A DNA stretch of 64,000 bases from Moritella sp. Its GTDB lineage: Bacteria; Pseudomonadota; Gammaproteobacteria; Enterobacterales; Moritellaceae. The notes beneath the pieces were generated by a model that searched no databases, was not told the origin of the DNA, and saw nothing but the letters and a program-made list of their open reading frames with translations. Shown piece after piece: positions 16,932 to 26,783 of this stretch; positions within the stretch are counted from its first letter, which is position 1, and the number at the start of each line of letters is the position of its first letter. Both the position numbers and the translations under genes were made by a program. The stretch spans positions 46,810 through 110,809 of the forward strand of contig NZ_JABSQR010000018.1 in assembly GCF_013215705.1 (NCBI RefSeq), written 5' to 3'.

Positions 16932-17541
16932 TGGTCCTAAATATGGTTCACACGATATCCCTTATACACAGAACACCGAGCAAACAGATCCTTATGCTAC
17001 TAATGGTGGATATTCACCTTACATGATGCCTGTATACGGTTATAACCACCCAGGTATGCACCCAGGTATGCACCCAGGTATGCATCCAGGTATGCACCCA
17101 GGTATGCACTCAGGTATGCACCCACAGCAAGAACCCCCTGCTCAGCAACAAGAAGAAAACAATGCTTTCATTGAACAAGCCCAAGCAATGCTTGAAGGTG
17201 CGCTCGGTGAAGAAGTAGGAATGTTTAAAGACTTATTAGGAAACTTTGGTATGAATGATAAAGAATTTTGGAAAGGCGCAATGGTTGGCGCGGCAGCAGC
17301 CCTATTACTAAGCAACGAAAACGTACGTGGTAAATTAGTCGATTTAGTTGCAGGCGCCAGCGATATGCTTAAATCAGGTGGTTCAAACGTTAAAGATACA
17401 GCAACGCAAACCGCCGCATCGGTAAAAGATAACGTAACAACAAATAGCGAAATCTTCCGTGATACATATGCTGCTGGTAAACAAGGCTTTCAAGAATCAG
17501 TAGAACGCCATCAAGAAGAACAACCTAAAGCTAATAGTTAA
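16924..17541 (+). CDS. YtxH-like membrane-associated protein with PGMH repeats
   Basis: About 205 residues; ATG 16924 is 6 bp from GGAG, and ATG 16921 is also possible. Residues 40-72 are tandem PGMH repeats (Met, His, Pro, Gly) encoded by a 12-bp DNA repeat, and could bind metal. A central short hydrophobic Gly/Ala segment, GAMVGAAAALLLSNENVRGK, is followed by an amphipathic helical tail, like YtxH-type proteins. It overlaps the HMA-like gene upstream. In ferrosome and magnetosome clusters such Gly/Ala-rich small proteins are taken to shape or line the organelle membrane; that role is inference here. Confidence 0.62.
   Translation: MSDGPKYGSHDIPYTQNTEQTDPYATNGGYSPYMMPVYGYNHPGMHPGMHPGMHPGMHPGMHSGMHPQQEPPAQQQEENNAFIEQAQAMLEGALGEEVGMFKDLLGNFGMNDKEFWKGAMVGAAAALLLSNENVRGKLVDLVAGASDMLKSGGSNVKDTATQTAASVKDNVTTNSEIFRDTYAAGKQGFQESVERHQEEQPKANS
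17048..17130 (+). repeat. 12-bp tandem repeat encoding PGMH
   Basis: Six to seven copies of a CCAGGTATGCAC-like unit in frame within the YtxH-like gene; one copy encodes SGMH and one codon varies (CAT for CAC). Such arrays often change copy number between strains. Confidence 0.85.
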
Positions 17542-17544
17542 ATT

Positions 17545-17850
17545 ATGAGTAATTCATCAGACAAATTAAGCGCAAGCCACCGAGCGATGCTCATTGGGGC
17601 AATGGCTGGCGGGGGCGCTTCATTAGCTGGCCAATGGCGTGATCACCAAAATGGGATATTAGCAACCAATGATGTCGCAATGAATGCTGTAAAATCGGCA
17701 ATTAAGGCGGGGGCGATCAGTGGAACATCTACCTATATAGCCGAAAATATGGCGGGCCGGCCAGCATTATCTTTGCTCACAATATTGAGTGTAGGCGCAG
17801 CTGGCTTATACATGATAGATCAAATGTCGGAAAGGAAAAAACATGAATAA
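17545..17850 (+). CDS. Glycine-rich membrane protein of the ferrosome-like cluster
   Basis: A 101-residue protein with two hydrophobic, small-residue segments: LIGAMAGGGASLAGQW (residues 17-32) and ALSLLTILSVGAAGLYMI (near 73-90). The glycine-zipper pattern recalls magnetosome MamC-like and other organelle membrane proteins, but I do not claim homology. It begins 4 bp after the YtxH-like gene and overlaps the next gene by 8 bp, so it is part of the operon. Likely membrane-resident; exact function unknown. Confidence 0.6.
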   Translation: MSNSSDKLSASHRAMLIGAMAGGGASLAGQWRDHQNGILATNDVAMNAVKSAIKAGAISGTSTYIAENMAGRPALSLLTILSVGAAGLYMIDQMSERKKHE

Positions 17851-18139
17851 TAAACAACCTTATTCTTATGCACCTTATTACGGTTATCCGCAAGGTGAAG
17901 TAAAACAGGCTCCAAGTTACAAGCAACAAAACAGTAAAACCCACTTTGCCATGGGTCTTGCAGCTGGCGCTGCCGTCGCTTATTTACTATCGAATAAAAA
18001 ATTCCAGCAAGGCGTTAGCTCAACAGGCGAAAAAGCGTGGTCAGCGGTACGCGGTGAAGTAGAAGAATTAAAAGAACGTCTAGAAGACACACAAGCAGAA
18101 CTAGATTACTACCGTAACTTAAATAAAGGCGAAAAATGA
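17843..18139 (+). CDS. Second YtxH-like small protein
   Basis: A 98-residue protein: Tyr/Pro/Gln-rich N-terminus (residues 1-33), one hydrophobic segment FAMGLAAGAAVAYLLSNKKF (near 36-55), then a charged coiled coil (EVEELKERLEDTQAELDYY). The AAYLLSNxK pattern matches that in the 16924 gene, so the two are probably paralogues. An AAGGA site precedes the ATG, and the stop overlaps the ATPase start by 4 bases (ATGA), so the ATPase is translationally coupled to it. An organelle-membrane scaffold would fit. Confidence 0.65.
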   Translation: MNNKQPYSYAPYYGYPQGEVKQAPSYKQQNSKTHFAMGLAAGAAVAYLLSNKKFQQGVSSTGEKAWSAVRGEVEELKERLEDTQAELDYYRNLNKGEK

Positions 18140-20196
18140 TCGACTTGGTCGTTAAGCACCACCTGTCAGGGCGAATACGTTTCAAAGTAGCGGCACTGAT
18201 CCACTTTCCAGATATTGAAGAGTGGATCAAACAAAGCTTATTAGCTATTCAAGGGATTCGTGACGTGCGTATCAATCAGGCAGCGGCTTCCATCGTCGTC
18301 CATTATGATACGCAATTATTGCATGTAGAGACCCTTGAAGCGCGTTTGTCACAACTTGATTTTACTCAAGCAGAGCAGACTGAAATAGAGCATCAATACA
18401 CACGTGGTGATATTGCCATGAATGTTATTGGCATTCTTTCAACCGCTTTATTACCAAATAAATGGGGAGCTTTAACAACCGCAACACTTGTTGCACCGAC
18501 ACTCTTTGAAGGTATTAATAAAATCAAAGAAAAACGTATCTCTGTTGAGGTTTTAGATGCAATTGCCGTCGGTTTATCCGTCTGGCGTGGCGACTATAAA
18601 ACAGCCATGGTCACGCAAAGCTTAATCAGCTTAGGCGAGTACATGGAACAGAAAACCTGCCGAAACAGTGATCAACTACTGGCTGAACTCATGCATCCTC
18701 AACAATCTGTCGTGTGGCGCATTGATGAATCAGGAAAAAGCCAAGTTAACTCCGATGAACTTAAGGCCGATGATATTATCGAGCTTGCACCTGGCGACTC
18801 AATCCCTGTCGACGGTGTAGTAATAGCAGGTGCCGCACTTATCAATCAATCTGCTCTAACGGGCGAGAGCGTACCTGTACGGCGTGAAATTGATGCTATC
18901 GTTTATTCAGGCACCAGCATTTATGAAGGCACGATAAAAGTACGAGTCGAAAAAGTCGGAAGTGAAGCTACAACGGCTAAAATAGCACAGTTAATTTACG
19001 ATTCGCTAAGCGAAAAAAGTGAAACACAGCAAGTCACTCAAGACATGGCAGATCGCCGTGTCAAAATAACCTTAGGGATAGGCGCTGCAGTATTTGCCCT
19101 AACCCAAGATATTAATCGCGTGGCCTCAGTATTTCTTGTCGATTATTCCTGTGCACTAAAATTAAGCACGCCTGTAACATTTAAATCAATAATGTACCGG
19201 GCAGCACAAAACGGGATTTTACTCAAAGGCGGAAGTGCAATTGAGAAGATCGTCAAGGTCGATACTTGCGTGTTTGATAAAACCGGCACCTTAACTTATG
19301 GCGATATGGAAGTGACAGATGTTGTGCCATTTTGCCAAAACAACGATGCCCGTGACTTATTAGCAATTGCAGCGTCTGTAGAAGAGCACAGTAATCACCC
19401 ATTATCACAATCCGTGGTCAATGCAGCAAAACACAATAAACTCCCACACATAGAACACGGGGAGGTGGAATATGTCATTGCCCATGGCCTTAAAAGTACC
19501 CTCAACGGACATTGTCTTGTAATGGGTAGCCGCCACTTCCTTGAAATGCATGAAAATGTTGACTTCACCCCCTTTGAAACACAAATTCGTGAACTTGAAG
19601 AAATAGGACGTCATTTAGTGTTTATTTCCCATCAAGGTAAGCTAATCGGGATGCTCGGATTACGTGATCATTTGCGCGAAGATGTAGAAAAAACACTGAA
19701 CATGTTACGTCATTTAGGTATCAAAGAGTTAATTATGATCTCAGGCGATCGTGCTTATAAAGCCCAAACCCTCGCAGATGAACTTAAACTTGATCGAGTT
19801 TATGCCGAAGCCACTCCTGAAAGTAAAGCCAGTATTATTGAACAACTTAAACAAGCTGGTAAAACAGTGATGTTTATTGGTGATGGCGTCAATGATGCAC
19901 CCGCATTAACGGCTGCGGATGTAGGCATTGCTATGTGTAAAGGCACTGAACTAGCAAGACAAGCCGCTGATGTAGTGTTATTAAAAGATACGCTTTATGG
20001 TGTCGCTGAAGCACGCCAATTGGCACAAATTGCAATGTCGATGATCAACTCAAACATCAAAGCCGCTGAATATGTTAACAGCGGTATTATGTTAGCAGCA
20101 GCACTCGGAATGCTAAGCCCCGCGATGAGTGCACTACTTCATAACGGTACCACGCTCGCGATCCTGGCTCGTTCCGCGGCATTAAAGAATGGCTAG
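18136..20196 (+). CDS. fezB: P1B-6-type ATPase, FezB-like (ferrosome iron pump)
   Basis: A 686-residue P1B-type ATPase. The N-terminal HMA-like domain (1-75) lacks CxxC and instead has HHLSGRIRFK. Catalytic parts are complete: TGES at 242-245, the phosphorylated Asp381 in DKTGT, HP in the SNHPL loop, and GDGVND at 582-587. The intramembrane metal motif is YSCAL (337-341) where copper pumps have CPC; SCA defines the P1B-6 class, whose characterised members are FezB proteins that load iron into ferrosomes. The arginine motif is shared with the operon's HMA-like protein. Direct iron transport is inferred from the class. Confidence 0.8.
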   Translation: MIDLVVKHHLSGRIRFKVAALIHFPDIEEWIKQSLLAIQGIRDVRINQAAASIVVHYDTQLLHVETLEARLSQLDFTQAEQTEIEHQYTRGDIAMNVIGILSTALLPNKWGALTTATLVAPTLFEGINKIKEKRISVEVLDAIAVGLSVWRGDYKTAMVTQSLISLGEYMEQKTCRNSDQLLAELMHPQQSVVWRIDESGKSQVNSDELKADDIIELAPGDSIPVDGVVIAGAALINQSALTGESVPVRREIDAIVYSGTSIYEGTIKVRVEKVGSEATTAKIAQLIYDSLSEKSETQQVTQDMADRRVKITLGIGAAVFALTQDINRVASVFLVDYSCALKLSTPVTFKSIMYRAAQNGILLKGGSAIEKIVKVDTCVFDKTGTLTYGDMEVTDVVPFCQNNDARDLLAIAASVEEHSNHPLSQSVVNAAKHNKLPHIEHGEVEYVIAHGLKSTLNGHCLVMGSRHFLEMHENVDFTPFETQIRELEEIGRHLVFISHQGKLIGMLGLRDHLREDVEKTLNMLRHLGIKELIMISGDRAYKAQTLADELKLDRVYAEATPESKASIIEQLKQAGKTVMFIGDGVNDAPALTAADVGIAMCKGTELARQAADVVLLKDTLYGVAEARQLAQIAMSMINSNIKAAEYVNSGIMLAAALGMLSPAMSALLHNGTTLAILARSAALKNG

Positions 20197-20214
20197 TACT
20201 TAATTGCTATCAGA

Positions 20215-20257
20215 AAATACCACATAACATATATCCAATATTTATTATGTGGTATTT
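20215..20257. terminator. Hairpin after the ferrosome-like operon
   Basis: A 13-bp perfect stem (AAATACCACATAA at 20215-20227 with its complement at 20245-20257) around a 17-nt loop, 19 bp after the ATPase stop. A- and T-rich flanks would let it act on either strand. Confidence 0.6.
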
Positions 20258-20317
20258 ATTCGAACGAATATGCTAGCATTGCACTCCATTATTAGCCCTC
20301 TTAACAGGACCATATTC

Positions 20318-20677
20318 ATGAAAGTTATTCGCTGGCTACTCGGCCGTCTTATTTTAACGCTTAATTTCATCTTCTCACCAAAAAGCATGAAACGCCCTGC
20401 TGACGAACAAGCAAAGGTTGATAGTGAGATCAATAACATGTCACTGTACCAATTTAAAGCCTGCCCATTTTGTGTAAAAGTACGTCGTAGTATGAAGCGT
20501 TTAAACTTAGATATCACCGTACGTGACGCGAAAAACGATGCCACGTTTGGTAATGAACTCGAGCAACAAGGCGGTAAACGTAAAGTACCTTGCCTACGTA
20601 TCGAAGAAAATGGTCAAGTACAATGGATGTATGAATCAAGTGACATCATTGCGCACTTAGAAAAGAAATTTGCTTAA
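20318..20677 (+). CDS. Membrane-anchored glutaredoxin
   Basis: A 119-residue protein; the ATG at 20318 has AGGA 8 bp upstream. Residues 1-21 are a hydrophobic/basic anchor (VIRWLLGRLILTLNFIF), and residues 45-119 are a glutaredoxin fold with the dithiol active site CPFC, the cis-proline loop KVPCL and the glutathione-site end ESSDIIAHLEK. It would reduce mixed disulfides using glutathione, probably at the cytoplasmic face of the inner membrane. It is separated from the fez-like operon by a hairpin, so a shared role in iron handling is possible but not shown. Confidence 0.85.
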   Translation: MKVIRWLLGRLILTLNFIFSPKSMKRPADEQAKVDSEINNMSLYQFKACPFCVKVRRSMKRLNLDITVRDAKNDATFGNELEQQGGKRKVPCLRIEENGQVQWMYESSDIIAHLEKKFA

Positions 20678-20807
20678 TTTAGCCAGTTTTTAACTAAATA
20701 AATGTGCTCCCCCCAATTGCATTAAACCAGTGGTTCGCTGTTTTTTTGCAATTGGTGAAAAACACAATAATAATGTAAACAACAGCTAAACAAGGATTGT
20801 GATAGCG

Positions 20808-21325
20808 ATGTTTTATAAATTTCTGATTTCATTAATGCTCTGCGCCATCATTTCACTGTTTTTTATTAGCAAACCTAATGGTCAAAAATTACTGAACTCT
20901 ACCGTCATACTCCAAGATGTTGTCCGCGCCTTTGAACAAGTAAAAATAGATATTACTGGTCTCGAATTCGGACTGTTTAGCGACACCAATGATAATCCCA
21001 AATCAGTGACGCTTTATCGCTGGCAGGATAGCCAAGGTCAATGGCACTTTACCGATAAAGAAAATAGCCCCCTAATAGCAACGAGAACGCTCAAGCCAAC
21101 GCTATTACTATCACTGCAAACTCATCCATAGCCGTGAAGAAGACAGCACATACAGAGACGGTTGAAACTGATAACAAACAACCGCAAGCACCTGCAACCG
21201 AGTCCCTATCGGCACACCCTCTCAGCAATGCATTTAATACCTTAGAAGATGCCAAAAGTATTCAAATATTAATGGACAACCACGGCGAACAACTCGATAA
21301 CGCTATTAGAAATATCGGCAAATAA
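20808..21325 (+). pseudogene. DUF4124-type gene split by a one-base frameshift
   Basis: The frame from 20808 codes an N-terminal membrane anchor (residues 1-20) and a DUF4124-like piece, YRWQDSQGQWHFTD, then reads to an early stop at 21131. The adjoining frame continues PPNSNENAQANAITITANSS and runs to 21325. Adding one C to the C5 run at 21068-21072 joins the two into a single protein of about 172 residues of the usual DUF4124 layout. It may be a real frameshift, a phase-variable tract or a sequencing error. The 3' part alone has only a GTG at 21134 without a ribosome site. Function of the family is unknown. Confidence 0.65.
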
Positions 21326-21396
21326 CCCCTACCTAGCCTCTATTCAACGATTATTACGCCCCAATCAGCATACACACGCCCATATTATTACCACTC

Positions 21397-21413
21397 AGTA
21401 AAAGTAATTTACT
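21397..21413. promoter_or_regulatory. LysR-type operator, copy 2 (formaldehyde dehydrogenase)
   Basis: AGTAAA-N5-TTTACT, a perfect inverted repeat, 33 bp before a TATAAT box. The 17-bp site differs at only two positions from the one upstream of the DAACS symporter at 11436-11452. Confidence 0.62.
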
Positions 21414-21424
21414 ATTTCATAGGA

Positions 21425-21452
21425 TTATCAATACCACAGAAATAACTATAAT
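21425..21452 (+). promoter_or_regulatory. Promoter of the formaldehyde dehydrogenase gene
   Basis: TTATCA (21425-21430), 16-bp spacer, TATAAT (21447-21452), 70 bp before the ATG at 21522. The weak -35 box fits activation from the LysR-type site just upstream. Confidence 0.55.
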
Positions 21453-21515
21453 GGCTCCAACAAAACGAGGGGACCTCAGTGTGACCTCCCAACTGACAGT
21501 ATAAATTAGAGATAA

Positions 21516-22652
<1,137 letters not shown>

Positions 22653-22724
22653 TATCTTTGATAAAACATAATATCGTTGGTCATCGTACCTTCGACAAGT
22701 CATAAATTAACAACTTTATGGCTA

Positions 22725-22762
22725 CGCCTTCATAGCGGATTCGCGGTGTGAAGGCGGCTTTT
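22725..22762 (+). terminator. Terminator of the formaldehyde dehydrogenase gene
   Basis: Stem CGCCTTCA (22725-22732) with its exact complement at 22749-22756, followed after GC by T4. Confidence 0.6.
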
Positions 22763-22805
22763 AATCTTCAAAATTATCTATATTAAATCGTGAGCAGGCA
22801 TCATT

Positions 22806-23135
22806 ATGGGTTGGTTATTTCTTTTATTAGGCGTATTGGCAGAAGCCACATCACACGTAGCACTGAAAGCGACCAATGGATTTAGCAACTTCTGGCCAAG
22901 TGTCATTGTTATCTTTGGACACCTGCTAGCATTTTTATTCTTAGGACAAGCCGTTAAGAATTTACCTGTCGGTATCGTCCATGCTTCATGGGCTGGATTA
23001 GCGATAATTTTAGTGACCTATATGTCGAGCTTAGTCTATAAGCAACACCTCGATGCTAAAGTGTGGGTCGGCATGTTATTTATCGCTGTCGGCATTGCTT
23101 TAATCAATCTGTCATCGATCCCACACACCCATTAA
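22806..23135 (+). CDS. Small multidrug resistance (SMR/SugE-type) transporter
   Basis: A 109-residue, four-helix SMR protein. The membrane-embedded essential glutamate is present in helix 1 (GVLAEATSHVALK), followed by the helix 2-4 pattern with GIVHASWAGLAIILV. Dimeric SMR proteins exchange protons for quaternary ammonium compounds or guanidinium. Within the family it could be of EmrE or SugE/Gdx type; the sequence at the WAG segment is closer to SugE but I would not insist. It is separated from the upstream gene by a terminator and from gmk by about 126 bp. Confidence 0.82.
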   Translation: MGWLFLLLGVLAEATSHVALKATNGFSNFWPSVIVIFGHLLAFLFLGQAVKNLPVGIVHASWAGLAIILVTYMSSLVYKQHLDAKVWVGMLFIAVGIALINLSSIPHTH

Positions 23136-23261
23136 GCTGTTTTACTAACAGTTTCCAGCACTTTTTTGTGCGTTGTTACTGAGTAAAGCATGAAAGCAGT
23201 TTAATTCCCCCTTGTATTTATGCTATCTTGGATCGCTTTTAATGCTCATCAAAGGCTCACC

Positions 23262-23888
23262 ATGGCACGTAAAGGCACTCTATTTATTGTATCTGCTCCA
23301 AGTGGCGCAGGAAAATCAAGTCTTATCAAAGCACTTTTAGATGCAAACCCAAGCAGCGATATGAAAGTGTCAGTTTCTCACACGACTCGAGCAATGCGCC
23401 CTGGTGAAGTAGACGGAATTCACTACAACTACATCCAAGTATCTGATTTCAAGCAGCAAATAGAAAATGAAGAATTTTTTGAATGGGCGGAAGTATTCGG
23501 TAATTACTACGGCACATCACGCGTGATGATTGAAAACACATTGGCACGTGGTATTGATATTTTCCTTGATATCGACTGGCAAGGTGCACGTCAAATCAAA
23601 GCACAAATGACTGATGCGCGCGGTATTTTCATCCTGCCACCCAGTCGTGAAGAATTAGAACGTCGTCTGAATAGTCGCGGTCAAGACAGTGATGAGATCA
23701 TTGCTAATCGCATGGCAGAAGCAAAAGCTGAAATGTCACACTATAATGAATATGATTACCTTATAATTAACGATGATTTTTCGACTGCACTCGAAGATCT
23801 GCACGCGATTGTACGTGCCGAACGACTCGGTTCAACGAAGCAAGCAGCAAAAAACAACGTAATAATGAAAGATTTGCTGGTTAATTAG
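23262..23888 (+). CDS. gmk: Guanylate kinase
   Basis: A 208-residue guanylate kinase (GMP + ATP to GDP + ADP). The start MARKGTLF at 23262 follows AAAGG and matches the usual N-terminus; the frame from 23220 is too long. P-loop [13 protein letters not shown]-binding [11 protein letters not shown] and DIDWQGARQ are intact. It opens the conserved gmk-rpoZ-spoT-trmH-recG block, which links purine nucleotides to stringent control. Confidence 0.96.
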   Translation: MARKGTLFIVSAPSGAGKSSLIKALLDANPSSDMKVSVSHTTRAMRPGEVDGIHYNYIQVSDFKQQIENEEFFEWAEVFGNYYGTSRVMIENTLARGIDIFLDIDWQGARQIKAQMTDARGIFILPPSREELERRLNSRGQDSDEIIANRMAEAKAEMSHYNEYDYLIINDDFSTALEDLHAIVRAERLGSTKQAAKNNVIMKDLLVN

Positions 23889-23947
23889 GCAAAAATAAAG
23901 TATAGTTTCTCGTCATTTTTTAGACTTAATTCACTGGGAGATCCTGC

Positions 23948-24223
23948 ATGGCACGCGTAACTGTAGAAAATGCTGTACAACAGGTTGGTAATCGTTTCGA
24001 CCTAATATTAATGGCGGCACGTCGCGCTCGTCAATTACAGATTCATGGTAAAGAACCTCTGGTAGCACCAGAGAATGACAAGCCTACTGTAATAGCCCTT
24101 CGTGAAATTGAAGCAGGTCTAATTACTAACGAATTGATGGATGCTGGCGATCGTCAAGAGCAGCAAGAACACGAAGCACAGCAAATTGCAGCAGTAGCCG
24201 CAATCGCTGAAGGTCGTGGTTAA
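23948..24223 (+). CDS. rpoZ: RNA polymerase omega subunit
   Basis: A 91-residue omega subunit that helps assemble beta-prime into RNA polymerase and forms one ppGpp site. The N-terminus [10 protein letters not shown] and the core [15 protein letters not shown] are diagnostic. GGGAG precedes the ATG. It lies between gmk and spoT as in E. coli, but a strong terminator follows, so spoT needs its own promoter or read-through. Confidence 0.97.
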   Translation: MARVTVENAVQQVGNRFDLILMAARRARQLQIHGKEPLVAPENDKPTVIALREIEAGLITNELMDAGDRQEQQEHEAQQIAAVAAIAEGRG

Positions 24224-24251
24224 TACCGAATCGTCTTTTTGGTGATTTTAT

Positions 24252-24278
24252 AAAAAAGGTGCATATTGCACCTTTTTT
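24252..24278. terminator. Rho-independent terminator after rpoZ
   Basis: A 12-bp perfect stem (AAAAAAGGTGCA and complement) around a TAT loop, ending in T6. Confidence 0.9.
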
Positions 24279-24467
24279 AATACCTATGATCCAGCCAAAA
24301 ACGGGTTTATACTTTTTCATATTTCAAATACCAAAATTGCTAATTCTAGATTGAGTTGGCAAAATATAACGAAGATGTAAATTTAAAGGTGCAATTGCTC
24401 GCACTTTTTATTATCTTGCTAATAATACCATCTCATTTATATCAACTTTTCAGTAACGAGGCTGTAC

Positions 24468-26591
24468 TTGCATATATTCGCAAATTTAAAAGCAACGACA
24501 TCAACCTATCTATCGATTGAACAAGTCGAACTCATTGAGCATGCTTATTTAGTCGCGCGGGAAGCCCACCGACCTCAACAAAGAAGTACGGGTGAACCTT
24601 ATATTATTCACCCCGTTGCCGTTGCTGAAATTCTTGCTGAAATGCGTCTTGATCATAAAACGATTATGGCAGCCCTGCTCCATGATGTGATTGAAGATAC
24701 GCCAACGACTCAAGAAGATCTTGCGTCATTATTTGGCAGCACAGTTGCTGAATTAGTGGAAGGTGTCTCTAAGCTAGATAAGCTAAAATTCCGCGATCGC
24801 AAAGAAGCACAAGCCGAAAATTTCCGCAAAATGTTCATGGCGATGGTGCAAGACATTCGCGTTATCTTAATCAAACTAGCCGATCGCACCCACAACATGC
24901 GCACCATAGGCGCATTAAGACCTGACAAACGCCGCCGTATTGCTAGCGAAACATTAGAAATTTTTGCCCCGATTGCTAATCGCCTTGGTATTCATAATAT
25001 AAAAAATGAATTAGAAGAACTTGGGTTAGAAGCCATGTACCCAATGCGTTACCGGATTCTTGCTGAGTCAGTCAAATCAGCACGGGGTAATCGCAAAGAA
25101 GTAATGTCTAATATCAGTCAAGAAATTGAAGGCCGTTTAGCAGAAGCAGGTGTACCAGCGACGATTCATGGCCGCGAAAAACTGATCTTTAGTATCTACA
25201 ACAAGATGAAGAAGAAACGCGTTCAGTTCCATGAAGTTGTCGACATTTATGCGTTTAGGATCATCGTTGACGACCTGGATACTTGTTATCGCGTGCTTGG
25301 TCAAATGCACAGTTTGTACAAACCCAAGATAACCCGCTTTAAAGATTATATTGCCATTCCAAAAACCAATGGTTATCAATCTCTGCATACTTCGTTGGTT
25401 GGCCCACACGGCGTACCGCTGGAAATTCAAATCCGTACCAAAGATATGGATCTGATGGCTGACCGTGGTGTTGCTGCGCATTGGTCCTATAAACAAGGCG
25501 CAGACAAAATTAATACCACCGCACAATTACGTGCGCAGAAGTGGATGCAAAGCTTACTCGAATTACAGCAAAGTGCCGGTTCGTCGTTTGAATTTATCGA
25601 GAGTGTGAAAACCGATCTGTTCCCAGATGAAATTTATGTGTTCACCCCGAAAGGTAAGATCATCGAACTACCACGCGGTGCCACCCCTGTAGACGTGGCT
25701 TATTCAATCCATACCGATGTCGGACATACCTGTGTAGGCGCGCGTGTAAACCGTCAGCCACACGCGCTTAGTCAACCGTTGAAAAATGGTCAAACAGTCG
25801 AAATTATTACCGCACCAGGTGCACGTCCAAATGCAGCATGGTTAAACTTTATTGTCACTGGTAGAGCGCGTGCGCGTGTCCGTCAGCAATTGAAAAACAT
25901 GCGCACCGAAGATTCGATCATCCTGGGGCGCCGTCTCTTAAATCATGCCCTCAACGGGGTTAAAATTGATGATATTGCCGTAGACAATTTAACCCAAGTA
26001 CTGGCTGATACTAAATGCGAAAACCTAGATGCGCTGCTTATCGAGATCGGTTTAGGTAACATGATGAGCATTGTCATTGCCCGTCGTCTACAAGGCCGGG
26101 TAGATGAACTTACCGACCTGACACCACGCTCGGAAGAACAAGGCAAAATGCCGATTAAGGGTGCAGAAGGCATGCTGGTTAGTTTTGCTAACTGCTGTCA
26201 CCCAATTCCAGGTGATGCCATTGTGGCTCATTTAAGCCCGGGTAAAGGTCTGGTGATACATATTGAGACCTGTCGTAATATTCACGGTTATCAAAATGAA
26301 CCGGATCGTTATATCCCTGTTGAATGGGACGAAAATATCGATCCTAGTCAAGAGTTTAAAACTGAGATCCGTATTCAAGTGGTTAATCACCAAGGTGTAT
26401 TAGCAAAACTGACCAATACCGTAGCCTCGACTGGCGCCAATATTCATAACATTGTTACCGATGAAAAAGATGCCCGTGTGTATAACGTTGATATTCTCAT
26501 TACCGCGAAAAACCGCAAACATGTGGCCGATGTGATGAAAAAAATCCGTAAATTACAAGACGTACTAAAAATATCACGCAGTTATAACTAA
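24468..26591 (+). CDS. spoT: Bifunctional (p)ppGpp synthetase/hydrolase, TTG start
   Basis: A 707-residue SpoT. The start is a TTG: the residues it opens (MHIFANLKATTSTYLS) align with the known E. coli N-terminus MYLFESLNQLIQTYL, and an AACGAGG ribosome site lies 7 bp upstream, so no later ATG fits. The HD hydrolase domain (HDVIEDT, about residues 72-78) is intact. The synthetase domain has RIIVDD in the position typical of SpoT, followed by the TGS domain (near 385-445) and the C-terminal ACT domain. It sets ppGpp levels in response to carbon, iron or fatty acid limitation. Confidence 0.96.
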   Translation: MHIFANLKATTSTYLSIEQVELIEHAYLVAREAHRPQQRSTGEPYIIHPVAVAEILAEMRLDHKTIMAALLHDVIEDTPTTQEDLASLFGSTVAELVEGVSKLDKLKFRDRKEAQAENFRKMFMAMVQDIRVILIKLADRTHNMRTIGALRPDKRRRIASETLEIFAPIANRLGIHNIKNELEELGLEAMYPMRYRILAESVKSARGNRKEVMSNISQEIEGRLAEAGVPATIHGREKLIFSIYNKMKKKRVQFHEVVDIYAFRIIVDDLDTCYRVLGQMHSLYKPKITRFKDYIAIPKTNGYQSLHTSLVGPHGVPLEIQIRTKDMDLMADRGVAAHWSYKQGADKINTTAQLRAQKWMQSLLELQQSAGSSFEFIESVKTDLFPDEIYVFTPKGKIIELPRGATPVDVAYSIHTDVGHTCVGARVNRQPHALSQPLKNGQTVEIITAPGARPNAAWLNFIVTGRARARVRQQLKNMRTEDSIILGRRLLNHALNGVKIDDIAVDNLTQVLADTKCENLDALLIEIGLGNMMSIVIARRLQGRVDELTDLTPRSEEQGKMPIKGAEGMLVSFANCCHPIPGDAIVAHLSPGKGLVIHIETCRNIHGYQNEPDRYIPVEWDENIDPSQEFKTEIRIQVVNHQGVLAKLTNTVASTGANIHNIVTDEKDARVYNVDILITAKNRKHVADVMKKIRKLQDVLKISRSYN

Positions 26592-26783
26592 GCCTGCAAC
26601 TAGCAATGTAATGCGTGTATAACAAAGTGTTAGTTCAATGATAGCGAAGCCGTTGTGAAAGATGGCTTAGCTATGCAAGCCTCATTCAACCGTCCCAAAC
26701 CCATCTAAGCCAAATTCCGATACTCGCATTAGCGCGTGATTTGGGTATAATACCTCGCCAATTAAATCTGATAGAGTAAGACC

